From: [Flexibacter] sp. ATCC 35103
GTDB taxonomy: Bacteria > Bacteroidota > Bacteroidia > Flavobacteriales > Flavobacteriaceae
DNA length: 64,000 nt
Direction: 5' to 3'
Assembly: GCF_001975985.1 (NCBI RefSeq)
Contig: NZ_MTQF01000008.1
Coordinates: forward strand, 124,001-188,000
Under the pieces are notes generated by a model, which saw only the letters and a list, made by a program, of their open reading frames with translations, searched no databases and was not told the DNA's origin. The position numbers and the translations under genes were made by a program. Below, in pieces: positions 18,228-25,526 of the stretch (positions are counted from its first letter, which is position 1; every line of letters begins with the position of its first letter).

Positions 18228-18299
18228 GGCCCGTTCGTCTATCGGTTAGGACGCATGGTTTTCATCCATGTAAGAGCGGTTCGATTCCGCTACGGGCTA
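18228..18299 (+). tRNA. tRNA-Glu (TTC)
   Basis: A 72-nt cloverleaf. The acceptor stem is GGCCCGT with ACGGGCT (G1-T72 wobble), the anticodon stem CATGG/CCATG encloses TTTTCAT with anticodon TTC, and the T-arm is GAGCGGTTCGATTCCGCTA-like. CCA is not encoded. Confidence 0.95.
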
Positions 18300-18305
18300 C
18301 AAAAA

Positions 18306-18333
18306 AAGCTTCAGAGAAATCTGGAGCTTTTTT
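18306..18333 (+). terminator. GAAA-loop terminator, copy 2 (behind tRNA-Glu)
   Basis: Same stem and GAAA loop as copy 1, followed by T6, starting 7 bp after the tRNA. Confidence 0.88.
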
Positions 18334-18755
18334 CATTTACAAAACTTTCTGCTTTTATCAGTTTCAGAATTTCAAATGCCAAAAAAAGTAAAAAATCAGA
18401 GATATTTTCAGCCTATTTTTATGAGAAGATTCATGAGAAGATAAAAAACATTGATTTAGTTTTGTATAAGAGCAATTCTAAACGATAAATATTATTGGTC
18501 ATTCTTCATTAAATAATTCCAATTATCACTCTCTTTCAAGAGGTTACAATATTAAGTTCAACAACCCTTACTTAAAAGAATAGCTTAATAATTAAATAAC
18601 ATCTTTTATTAATAACTGCGTTTATGTTAGTAAATGTTTTTATAAATTTGCAATCTCGTATTGAAAGCCGTTGTTTGCAATTAAAAATTATGACTTTCAC
18701 ATAATTACGTTAAAATCTTTATTCAAAAATTATAGTATAACCATAATTAAATCCA
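18334..18755. other. gene-free spacer with one promoter
   Basis: AT-rich, with no credible ORF. The only signal I see is TAAATTTG at 18643-18650, a possible -7 box for the gene at 18756. Confidence 0.5.
18643..18650 (+). promoter_or_regulatory. promoter -7 element of the Ppx-like gene
   Basis: TAAATTTG followed by C matches TAnnTTTG, about 105 bp before the start codon, which leaves a long untranslated leader. Confidence 0.45.
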
Positions 18756-19850
18756 ATGTTTAAGAAAAACAAATCTCAAATTTTATTTTTTATTCTTTTA
18801 AGTTTATTTTTTTCCATCAATTCGTTTTCTCAAAAAAATCTTTATGCCGGAATTGAAATTGGCCGAAGAGCAATAAAAACTTCCATTCTGGAGATCAACA
18901 ATATTAAGAAAGCTGACTATAAAATTCTTTATTTCTCGAATGAGAGAATTAGTCTTGCTGATCATATTGCGGCAAGCGGCGAAGTTCCTCAGGACGACAT
19001 TAACAAAACCAGTAATATCATTGTTGATCAATTAAAGAAAATCAGAGAAGAATTTAAAATTCCTGAAGGAAATATATTTATAGTTGCTGCTCCAGTTTTC
19101 TCTTCTGCCGGTAATGTTGATGCTTTGAAAAATAAAATCACTACACTAACTAATAAAAGTGTTGACATAATTAATGTTGACGAAGAAGCTAAAATGTTAG
19201 TAAAAGGTGCAATACCTCCGGTTGATTACGCAAATGCTATTTTACTTGATATAGGCGCACAAACTTCTAAGGGCGGATACATAGATGAGCTTGAAGATAA
19301 TAAATTAGAGTTTATACCTCTTGAGCTTGATTTTGGAACTATGACAGTTACTGATGCAGTTAAAAAAACGGTTGTTAACCAAAGCCAGGTAAATGATATG
19401 TCGACATATCAGGAAAAGTCATTTGATTTTAATATCGTATTGCGCAAGAAGATCAAACAAATGCTGGACGCAAATCCTCTTATCTTAAAAAAGGAAAAAA
19501 TCTATTTATCAGGAGGAGCAGTTTGGGGCTTTTCGACTCTATATTTTAATGAAAACGTTAAGGATCATTATATTTCTTTTACTTTAGAAGATGTTATCAA
19601 TTACGATGCAGTCCTAAAAAACAACTTTGGTAAATACAATACCCTTTCTAAAACTGATAAGGAAGTTGCAAGAGTTTTAAGTACATATGACCAGAAATAT
19701 CTAATCTCAGCAAATAACATTTTACTTAACTTACTGGAAAGTATTCCTAATATCGAGACAAAGAAAATATACTTTGTTAAGGACGGGCAAGTAACTTGGC
19801 TTATGTCGCACATTGCAGATCGTTCTAAAAAAGTAAATACTAATTTTTAG
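18756..19850 (+). CDS. exported Ppx/GppA-like ASKHA-fold protein
   Basis: A 364-residue protein with a signal peptide (to about 25, SINSFSQ) and an actin/Hsp70-type fold resembling exopolyphosphatase/GppA. The first phosphate-binding loop is AGIEIGRRAIKTSI (about 32-45) and the second is LLDIGAQTSKGGYI (about 164-177); a VFSSAGNVDALK helix lies between them. Cytoplasmic Ppx proteins are not normally exported, so the signal peptide is odd. The usual DxGS/T of the first loop reads EIGRR here and the second is DIGAQ, so nucleotide or polyphosphate hydrolysis may be altered. It is followed by a GAAA-loop terminator. Confidence 0.72.
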   Translation: MFKKNKSQILFFILLSLFFSINSFSQKNLYAGIEIGRRAIKTSILEINNIKKADYKILYFSNERISLADHIAASGEVPQDDINKTSNIIVDQLKKIREEFKIPEGNIFIVAAPVFSSAGNVDALKNKITTLTNKSVDIINVDEEAKMLVKGAIPPVDYANAILLDIGAQTSKGGYIDELEDNKLEFIPLELDFGTMTVTDAVKKTVVNQSQVNDMSTYQEKSFDFNIVLRKKIKQMLDANPLILKKEKIYLSGGAVWGFSTLYFNENVKDHYISFTLEDVINYDAVLKNNFGKYNTLSKTDKEVARVLSTYDQKYLISANNILLNLLESIPNIETKKIYFVKDGQVTWLMSHIADRSKKVNTNF

Positions 19851-19873
19851 ATTTTCTTATAAATATTAAGACA

Positions 19874-19903
19874 AAGCTTCAGAGAAATCTGAAGCTTTTT
19901 TTA
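19874..19903 (+). terminator. GAAA-loop terminator, copy 3 (behind the Ppx-like gene)
   Basis: The stem is perfect here (TCTGAAGCTT replaces TCTGGAGCTT, turning the G-T pair into A-T), followed by T7. Confidence 0.88.
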
Positions 19904-19939
19904 TTTAAAAAAAATCATTTTGTGTATTCGAATACAAAA

Positions 19940-20281
19940 TTACTCAGCAACGTTTGCAGCATCTGAATTAAAGACTTGATTTATATCTCCTAAAAGTTCA
20001 AATTCATCTACAGGAAACATCTCCAGAACCATTTCTAAAATCAGAGAAACGTTTATTGGGTTCTTATTTGTACTTGACATTATGTGTCCGTCATTATCCA
20101 ATGTTAAAACGCACATTTTAAGCATATTTGCAATCACACAGCCAACTTCATAATAACTCATCTTGATTTGAGCCGTATAAACTTCTGATTTATTATTTCG
20201 CGCTTTTAAAGTATTGAAATACGGAACTAATATTCTTCTAAATTTCTCTAATCTTTCAGTTTCATTTGTTTCCATGTTCAT
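19940..20281 (-). CDS. hypothetical protein, divergent from the XRE gene
   Basis: A 113-residue soluble protein that I do not recognise; helical, with a central segment SYYEVGCVIANMLKMC and no signal peptide. Starts at 20281 or 20275 are equally possible. It is transcribed divergently from the XRE regulator across a 110-bp region with two similar palindromes, so it may be regulated by that protein. An antitoxin or toxin role is possible in principle but nothing in the sequence supports it. Confidence 0.65.
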   Translation of the reverse strand: MNMETNETERLEKFRRILVPYFNTLKARNNKSEVYTAQIKMSYYEVGCVIANMLKMCVLTLDNDGHIMSSTNKNPINVSLILEMVLEMFPVDEFELLGDINQVFNSDAANVAE

Positions 20282-20321
20282 ATATATGTGTTTATTTTAT
20301 TTATGTAAAATTAATGTTTAG

Positions 20322-20337
20322 TTGTCATATAAGATAA
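20322..20337. promoter_or_regulatory. putative XRE operator 1
   Basis: TTGTC-N6-GATAA, a near-palindrome, one mismatch from operator 2. Confidence 0.5.
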
Positions 20338-20369
20338 CCAACTTAGACAAATATATAACAAAATTTGAA

Positions 20370-20385
20370 TTATCATAAAAGATAA
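20370..20385. promoter_or_regulatory. putative XRE operator 2
   Basis: TTATC-N6-GATAA, a perfect 5-bp-arm palindrome just upstream of the XRE start codon. The centres of the two sites are 48 bp apart. Confidence 0.5.
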
Positions 20386-20391
20386 TTTATT

Positions 20392-20604
20392 TTGGAACAG
20401 ACAATACAACAAAAAGTCGGAAAACGAATTCAGGAAATTAGAATTGAGAAAAATATTTCTCAACAGGAATTAGCCTCAAAATGCAATTTTGAAAAAAGTA
20501 ACATGTCGAGATTAGAAAAAGGAAATGCGAACGCAACTCTTTCCACTTTAGAAAAAGTATGCAATGCATTGGAAGTAGATTATAGAGAATTATTTAAATT
20601 TTAG
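20392..20604 (+). CDS. XRE family helix-turn-helix regulator
   Basis: A 70-residue single-domain Cro/C1-type protein: GKRIQEIRIEKNISQQELA, then the recognition helix KSNMSRLEKG, then LSTLEKVCNALEVDYRELF. The only suitable start is TTG at 20392. It has no ligand or dimerisation domain beyond the HTH bundle. Two TTRTC-N6-GATAA palindromes lie just upstream, so autoregulation and control of the divergent 113-residue gene are likely. Confidence 0.88.
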   Translation: MEQTIQQKVGKRIQEIRIEKNISQQELASKCNFEKSNMSRLEKGNANATLSTLEKVCNALEVDYRELFKF

Positions 20605-20710
20605 CGATCCTACAAAAACTCAATTCACAGACTTTCAAAACATTACAAAAATAAATCTAAAATTGTGAATATCTATTTCAGGAATTCAGCCTTTATTTTC
20701 CTGTAAAATC

Positions 20711-20718
20711 TATCTTTG
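20711..20718 (+). promoter_or_regulatory. promoter -7 element of the DUF4494 gene
   Basis: TATCTTTG matches TAnnTTTG, 22 bp before the start codon. Confidence 0.45.
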
Positions 20719-20740
20719 GCATCCTTAAAAAATAATAGAG

Positions 20741-21283
20741 ATGAGCGCAACTTGGTACGAATGCAAAGTAAAATATAGAAAGACTGATGAAACCGGAGGA
20801 CAAAAAGTTTTAACCGAACCTTATTTGGTTGATGCTTTATCGTATACCGAAGCTGAAAAAAGAATAAATGAAGAAATGGCGGCTTATATAAGTGAAGAAT
20901 TTAAAATCACGAACATAAAAGTGGCTAATTATGCTGAGATTCATCCTTTTGAAAATGCAGATCGTTGGTTTAAATCAAAGGTTTCCTTATTAGCTTATGA
21001 TGAAGAAAGCGGTAAAGAAAGAAAAACCAATATGTATATGCTAGTGCAGGCAAATGATGTAAGAGAAGCTTATGACAATACGCTTCATGTTATGCAAAGC
21101 ACAATGGGAGAATATTCGATCCCGGCAGTTTCTGAGTCTCCAATCATGGATGTTTTCCCGTATTTTAGCGGAGAAGAAGGCGAAACAGAACAACTGGAAA
21201 GATTCAATGCCCTGAAAGCATCGAAACCTGTAGAAGTTGAAAAAATCGATCACATGGAATTTGAAGAGGCATTAGAGGAATAA
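20741..21283 (+). CDS. DUF4494 domain-containing protein
   Basis: A 180-residue cytoplasmic protein of a family restricted to Bacteroidota. It opens with SATWYECKVKYRKTDETG and has the repeated W-F/Y-x-K-V-K strand pattern at the start of both halves (TWYECKVKY and DRWFKSKVSLLAYDEESGK), which suggests an internal duplication. The middle holds SYTEAEKRI and the C-terminus is acidic. No function is known. It has its own promoter and a GAAA-loop terminator, so it forms a single-gene unit. Confidence 0.88.
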   Translation: MSATWYECKVKYRKTDETGGQKVLTEPYLVDALSYTEAEKRINEEMAAYISEEFKITNIKVANYAEIHPFENADRWFKSKVSLLAYDEESGKERKTNMYMLVQANDVREAYDNTLHVMQSTMGEYSIPAVSESPIMDVFPYFSGEEGETEQLERFNALKASKPVEVEKIDHMEFEEALEE

Positions 21284-21341
21284 TTTCCCTTAAATTCTAA
21301 AAAAGAACTTCAATTTTTAGTATTGAAATTTCAATAAAAAT

Positions 21342-21369
21342 TAGCTTCAGAGAAATCTGGAGCTTTTTT
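21342..21369 (+). terminator. GAAA-loop terminator, copy 4 (behind DUF4494)
   Basis: TAGCTTCAGA-GAAA-TCTGGAGCTT followed by T6; the outermost stem pair is lost compared with copy 1. Confidence 0.85.
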
Positions 21370-21464
21370 GTTTTTATATCATTTCATAATGCTTTGATTT
21401 GAACATTAATCCAAAATAAATTATATATTAGCTCTACCATTAACAACCTACAAACCAAATATTC

Positions 21465-22994
21465 ATGACCAAAAAAACCATCATAGTACTCGGGTTTATT
21501 ATTTTAAAATTTGTTTTGCAATACCTATTAATAAGTCCTGAATATGATTTGCAGCGCGATGAATATTTGCATCTCGATCAGGCGCATCATCTCGCCTGGG
21601 GATATTTATCAGTTCCGCCGGTAACTTCTTGGCTTTCTTATATCATATTTTTACTTGGTAATTCGGTTTTTTGGATCAGGTTCTTCCCTGCCCTTTTTGG
21701 CGCTTTGACACTTTTAGTTGTCTGGAAAACTATCGAGGTTCTAAAAGGCAATTTATATGCTTTGGTTTTGGGAGCAACCTGCATTTTGTTTTCGTCATTA
21801 TTACGAATCAATATGTTGTATCAGCCTAATTCATTAGATGTATTATGCTGGACAGGATTTTATTATGTCATTATTCAATACATTTCTACCCAAAAACCCA
21901 AATGGTTTTTTATAGGAGCAATTGTATTTGTCTTTGGTTTCCTGAACAAATACAATATTCTGTTCTTACTTATTGGTCTCTTGCCTGCTCTTTTGCTTTC
22001 TGGTCAAAGAAAAATTTTAGTCGAGAAAAAACTTTATGCCGCATTAATTTTAGGATTGCTTTTAATAATGCCAAATATTCTATGGCAATTCAACAATCAT
22101 TTTCCTATTGTGCATCATATGAAAGTATTATCCCAAACACAATTGGTAAATGTAGATCGTGAAGGGTTTTTAAAAGAACAAATCTTGTTTTTTATCGGGT
22201 CTCTCCTGGTTATTATTTCTGGTTTGTATGCTTTATTGTTTTACAAACCTTTCGAGAAATACAGACTCTTTTTTGGGTCTCTTGTTTTTACACTTGTCGT
22301 TTTTATGTATTTCAAAGCCAAAGCATATTACGCGATTGGTATATATCCTATTTATATTTCGTTTGGTGCTGTTTTTCTTTGCCAAGTATTGCAAACAGGC
22401 TGGAAACGGTATTTAAAACCTGTGTTTATTATTATTCCGTTACTATTTTTTATACCAATGTACAATCTTGCTTTCCCAAATAAAAGCCCGGAATATATCA
22501 TGAAAAATCCGGAGAAGTATAAAAAACTGGGAATGCTTCGATGGGAAGACGGAAAAGATCATGATTTGCCTCAGGATTTTGCCGATATGTTGGGCTGGAA
22601 AGAACTTGCCCGAAAAACCGATTCGGTTTATGAATTGACCCCAAACAAAAAAGAAACGCTCGTACTTTGCGATAATTACGGACAAGCCGGAGCCATAAAT
22701 TATTATTCTAAAAAAGGAATAAAAGCAGTTTCATTTAATGCCGATTATGTTAACTGGTTTAATCTTGACATTCGATACAAAAACCTCATCAGAATAAAAA
22801 CGTATGAAGAAAACAATCCTGAATTTCAAGAAACCGGACCATTTTTTCAATCGTCTAAAATTGCAGGCGAAATAACCAATAAATATGCACGAGAATATAA
22901 AACTACTATTTATGTTTTTACTAATGCAAAAATCAATATTAACAAAAGAATCGAAGCCGAGATTAAAGAAGAGAAAAATTATAATAAACAATAA
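21465..22994 (+). CDS. GT39-like (ArnT/PMT-type) membrane glycosyltransferase
   Basis: A 509-residue polytopic membrane protein with about ten transmembrane segments. The first periplasmic loop carries the acidic motif expected of this GT-C family (LQRDEYLHLDQAHH, residues about 26-39), followed by the PPVTSWLSYIIF segment. Such enzymes move a sugar from a polyprenyl-phosphate donor onto lipid A, protein or another envelope acceptor. The C-terminal 150 residues are soluble and probably periplasmic. It is not in a polysaccharide cluster, so the acceptor is unknown. The family call is strong, the substrate open. Confidence 0.88.
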   Translation: MTKKTIIVLGFIILKFVLQYLLISPEYDLQRDEYLHLDQAHHLAWGYLSVPPVTSWLSYIIFLLGNSVFWIRFFPALFGALTLLVVWKTIEVLKGNLYALVLGATCILFSSLLRINMLYQPNSLDVLCWTGFYYVIIQYISTQKPKWFFIGAIVFVFGFLNKYNILFLLIGLLPALLLSGQRKILVEKKLYAALILGLLLIMPNILWQFNNHFPIVHHMKVLSQTQLVNVDREGFLKEQILFFIGSLLVIISGLYALLFYKPFEKYRLFFGSLVFTLVVFMYFKAKAYYAIGIYPIYISFGAVFLCQVLQTGWKRYLKPVFIIIPLLFFIPMYNLAFPNKSPEYIMKNPEKYKKLGMLRWEDGKDHDLPQDFADMLGWKELARKTDSVYELTPNKKETLVLCDNYGQAGAINYYSKKGIKAVSFNADYVNWFNLDIRYKNLIRIKTYEENNPEFQETGPFFQSSKIAGEITNKYAREYKTTIYVFTNAKININKRIEAEIKEEKNYNKQ

Positions 22995-23065
22995 TTAAAT
23001 AAATTCTAAGTTAGATTTCTAATTCAACATCCTTGCAATCTATTGAAAACCTGAATCAATTAATA

Positions 23066-23590
23066 ATGATAGACTTTACGAATATTGAATATCTAAAAAA
23101 CGGAAATCAAAAACAAATTCAGGCTTTTGATGTTTTAACTCAAAATAAGATTCTAATAAATCTAGCAGAATTTGATCCAATCTTGGTGGGAACACTCCCC
23201 ATTAATATTGATATCGAAAACAGTGATCTTGACATTATTTGTTACTGGAAAAACAAAAAGGATTTTACAGAAAAGCTGAATTCCCTTTTTGGAAAAGAAA
23301 ATAAATTCACAATTAGAGAAACATTAATCGACAATAAAGAATCTATTATTGTAACCTTTAAAATTGATGGTTTTGAAATTGAAATCTTTGGACAAAATAT
23401 ACCAACCAAAAACCAAAACGGATACAAACATATGCTTATTGAACATGAAATTCTACAATCTAACGATGAAAGTTTTAGATTAGACATTATCAGACTCAAG
23501 CAAAACGGCTACAAAACCGAACCTGCTTTTGCTTTTTTATTGGGTCTAAAAGGAAATCCGTATCTGGAATTACTAGAATATAAAATGTAA
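23066..23590 (+). CDS. DUF4269 domain-containing protein (nucleotidyltransferase-like)
   Basis: A 174-residue cytoplasmic protein from an ATG at 23066; a TTG 33 bp earlier would add eleven residues and is less likely. The segment VGTLPINIDIENSDLDII resembles the G-S/T...D-x-D core of the nucleotidyltransferase fold, with a third acidic strand in DGFEIEIFGQ. The family is common in Bacteroidota and Firmicutes and has no established function. It lies 70 bp behind the glycosyltransferase gene and before the second tRNA-fMet. Confidence 0.85.
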   Translation: MIDFTNIEYLKNGNQKQIQAFDVLTQNKILINLAEFDPILVGTLPINIDIENSDLDIICYWKNKKDFTEKLNSLFGKENKFTIRETLIDNKESIIVTFKIDGFEIEIFGQNIPTKNQNGYKHMLIEHEILQSNDESFRLDIIRLKQNGYKTEPAFAFLLGLKGNPYLELLEYKM

Positions 23591-23674
23591 GCTTTAAATT
23601 CCGTCTATTTAAACCTCTATATTTTAGACATTTACCAGAAAAAAGCATGAATTTAAAAATAATTCATAAATTTC

Positions 23675-23705
23675 TTTGCAAAACCGTATTTACTGCTTAT
23701 CTTTG
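23675..23705 (+). promoter_or_regulatory. promoter of tRNA-fMet copy 2
   Basis: TTTG (23675-23678) and TATCTTTG (23698-23705) with a 19-bp spacer. The -33 box lies outside the duplicated cassette and differs in sequence from that of copy 1. Confidence 0.7.
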
Positions 23706-23717
23706 CACCCGAAACAT

Positions 23718-23790
23718 CGCGGGATAGAGCAGTAGGCAGCTCGTCGGGCTCATAACCCGAAGGTCACAGGTTCGAGTCCTGTTCCCGCTA
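23718..23790 (+). tRNA. tRNA-Met (CAT), initiator, copy 2
   Basis: Identical to the gene at 17933: CAT anticodon, three G-C pairs in the anticodon stem and the C1/T72 mismatch of an initiator. Confidence 0.96.
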
Positions 23791-23799
23791 CTAAGACAA

Positions 23800-23827
23800 A
23801 AGCTTCAGAGAAATCTGGAGCTTTTTT
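23800..23827 (+). terminator. GAAA-loop terminator, copy 5 (behind tRNA-fMet copy 2)
   Basis: Identical to copy 1, within the duplicated cassette. Confidence 0.88.
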
Positions 23828-23862
23828 GTTTAAATCGATTTTTAAGCATCTCTTTGCATTCA

Positions 23863-23886
23863 CGAGCGGGACGCTCGCGCCAGTAG
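23863..23886. repeat. GC-rich palindromic element
   Basis: CGAGC (23863-23867) and GCTCG (23873-23877) within ACGAGCGGGACGCTCGCG, followed by CCAGTAGG. It is very GC-rich against the AT-rich surroundings and looks like a dispersed intergenic element. Only one copy is in the window. Confidence 0.45.
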
Positions 23887-23925
23887 GGTAAAATCTGATT
23901 TTTTAAAAATCGCTATTATTAATAG

Positions 23926-24642
23926 TTACAAATGCTTGAATTTTATGTCAATCTTATTATTTACCGCTTGTATTTCTAATTTGAGTTTCTTCGTTTTTTT
24001 GTTATTTCTACTATCATAATATGTAATTTCTACATTGAGTTTAGGCTTTAATTCTTCACCTTTTATAAGTTTTTTTGCTAATTCACTATGATTCTTTTCG
24101 TTAAAATTAAATTCTGGCGCACAACTATAGAAATAAAATTCAGGAATTTCAATTTGTATTTTACCATTTGATTCAATAAAACTCAATTGTTGGCTTTCTG
24201 TCGAGAATATTGGAAAGTATTGATAATCATTCTTAATAATTTTTTTTATTTCTTCCAAATCATAAATCCATTTTATTAAAATATTTTTACATGTTCCAGT
24301 TCCAGTATTGTACAAGACGAAGTAACTATTTAAGTCAGAAATTTTTTCATCTATTATTTGAAAAAATTTTAAAGATTTTTTATTTTCATAAATACTTTCA
24401 CCCTCCGTTACATTAAAGACTACAGAACTAAAATATAAATCAGGTGAATTTCCTGCAATTAATTGTTCATAAAAAAAATACAAAGATATAGCAACAATTA
24501 TTCCACCAAAAGCAGTAAAAAAATTTGCTAATTTATCATCATTGATTTTTTGCTTTATGTCTAAAGTTTCCAGCTCTTGCCAAAGAAATAACACTATTAA
24601 AATTATTGTAAATAAAACTAAAATATATGTCGTTTTTTTCAT
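23926..24642 (-). CDS. hypothetical protein with two N-terminal transmembrane segments
   Basis: From the ATG at 24642 (MKKTTYILVLFTIILIVLFLW) the protein has 238 residues; an ATG at 24723 would add 27 residues of poor character. Two hydrophobic segments (about 5-22 and about 43-60, FFTAFGGIIVAISLYFFYEQ) precede a soluble beta-rich region of about 170 residues. I recognise no family. It is followed on the same strand by nothing before the tRNA cassette and preceded by a small hypothetical gene. Confidence 0.65.
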   Translation of the reverse strand: MKKTTYILVLFTIILIVLFLWQELETLDIKQKINDDKLANFFTAFGGIIVAISLYFFYEQLIAGNSPDLYFSSVVFNVTEGESIYENKKSLKFFQIIDEKISDLNSYFVLYNTGTGTCKNILIKWIYDLEEIKKIIKNDYQYFPIFSTESQQLSFIESNGKIQIEIPEFYFYSCAPEFNFNEKNHSELAKKLIKGEELKPKLNVEITYYDSRNNKKTKKLKLEIQAVNNKIDIKFKHL

Positions 24643-24749
24643 CGGTGTTTTAATAATTGCTGGTAATTTTTTTTGATACTGCAAAGAGCTTGGAACCAAC
24701 TTTCCATTAAGCCAATTGACCAAATCAGTTGTAGCCGTTAGGAGTATTC

Positions 24750-25235
24750 TTAATTTGTTTTTAAAGTTTGATTCCCAAAAACAGGACTTTTATATTCTAT
24801 TCTGTCCTCAAACTCTTGAATTTCCCAAGGCGGATCAATGGGAACATTATCAATTTTGTCACCGTTCAGTTTACACGATTCCGCATATAATTCATCCTCG
24901 ATTAAAATGAAACTTTGTTTATGTTCAATGTATGGGAAGTTAAAAGCATCTTCATGTCTCTTTAAAGTTTTGGTTTCGGTTTCAATTGCTCCCCATTGAT
25001 GAACCGTCCTAAAGAAAATCATATTCGTTTCCGGAACAAACACAAAGTTTGTTTCATCTAAATTTTCAGCTCCTTCTTTCCACTCAAATTTTATTTTCAA
25101 ATTATTTTTAGCTGTTTCAAATAATACAATTGAACACGCAACAACTTTTTCTAAATTTTCAATTTTCTCAACACAAGTTATATCACATTCGTTAACAATT
25201 ATATTCTCTTTAAAATTTTGAATTGTGATTTTCAT
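24750..25235 (-). CDS. hypothetical cytoplasmic protein
   Basis: A 161-residue acidic protein without signal peptide or membrane segment and rich in beta-type sequence (VACSIVLFETAKNNLKIKFEW, cited to position). I do not recognise it. The composition, size and single-gene setting resemble small immunity or structural proteins, but there is no partner gene that supports such a role. It is separated from the M13 peptidase unit by a terminator. Confidence 0.6.
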   Translation of the reverse strand: MKITIQNFKENIIVNECDITCVEKIENLEKVVACSIVLFETAKNNLKIKFEWKEGAENLDETNFVFVPETNMIFFRTVHQWGAIETETKTLKRHEDAFNFPYIEHKQSFILIEDELYAESCKLNGDKIDNVPIDPPWEIQEFEDRIEYKSPVFGNQTLKTN

Positions 25236-25450
25236 TAATTAGTTGAATTTTTAAGTAATGTTGATTTAAATTGCTACGAACTTATTTACATGGGGAAAAA
25301 CCACACAAAACTATCTAAATTTGGGTAAATATGTGTAATTAATTTCATACAATTATTTATTTTCAAATATAGAGTTTTTTCATTATAAATCATCAAAATG
25401 ACTTTCAATTTGATTGATCCCTTTATTTTTTATATGAGTAGCTATTCAAA

Positions 25451-25495
25451 CAAAAAAAGAAAAAAATGCGCAAATACCACAGAGATATTTGCGCA
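25451..25495 (-). terminator. intrinsic terminator of the M13 peptidase gene
   Basis: TGCGCAAATA (25467-25476) and TATTTGCGCA (25486-25495) form a perfect 10-bp stem; on the minus strand it is followed by a T-rich run. Confidence 0.88.
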
Positions 25496-25526
25496 GCTTT
25501 TTATAGTCACACTTCGAAGAGCGAAA

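Larger units (their letters stand above)
23698..23828 (+). repeat. 131-bp initiator-tRNA cassette, copy 2
   Basis: Exact copy of 17913-18043 in direct orientation, 5785 bp apart. Confidence 0.95.

Noticed and set aside
18176..18488. Two overlapping ORFs of 71 and 102 codons
   Set aside because: They run through the tRNA-Glu gene and its terminator in overlapping frames.
19940..20604. Toxin-antitoxin pair made of the XRE gene and the divergent small gene
   Set aside because: The genes are divergent rather than in one operon, and the 113-residue protein has no toxin motif.
17913..23828. Integrated element between tRNA-fMet copies (tRNA as attachment site)
   Set aside because: No integrase, recombinase or phage gene lies between the copies, and the repeat covers the whole tRNA with promoter and terminator.
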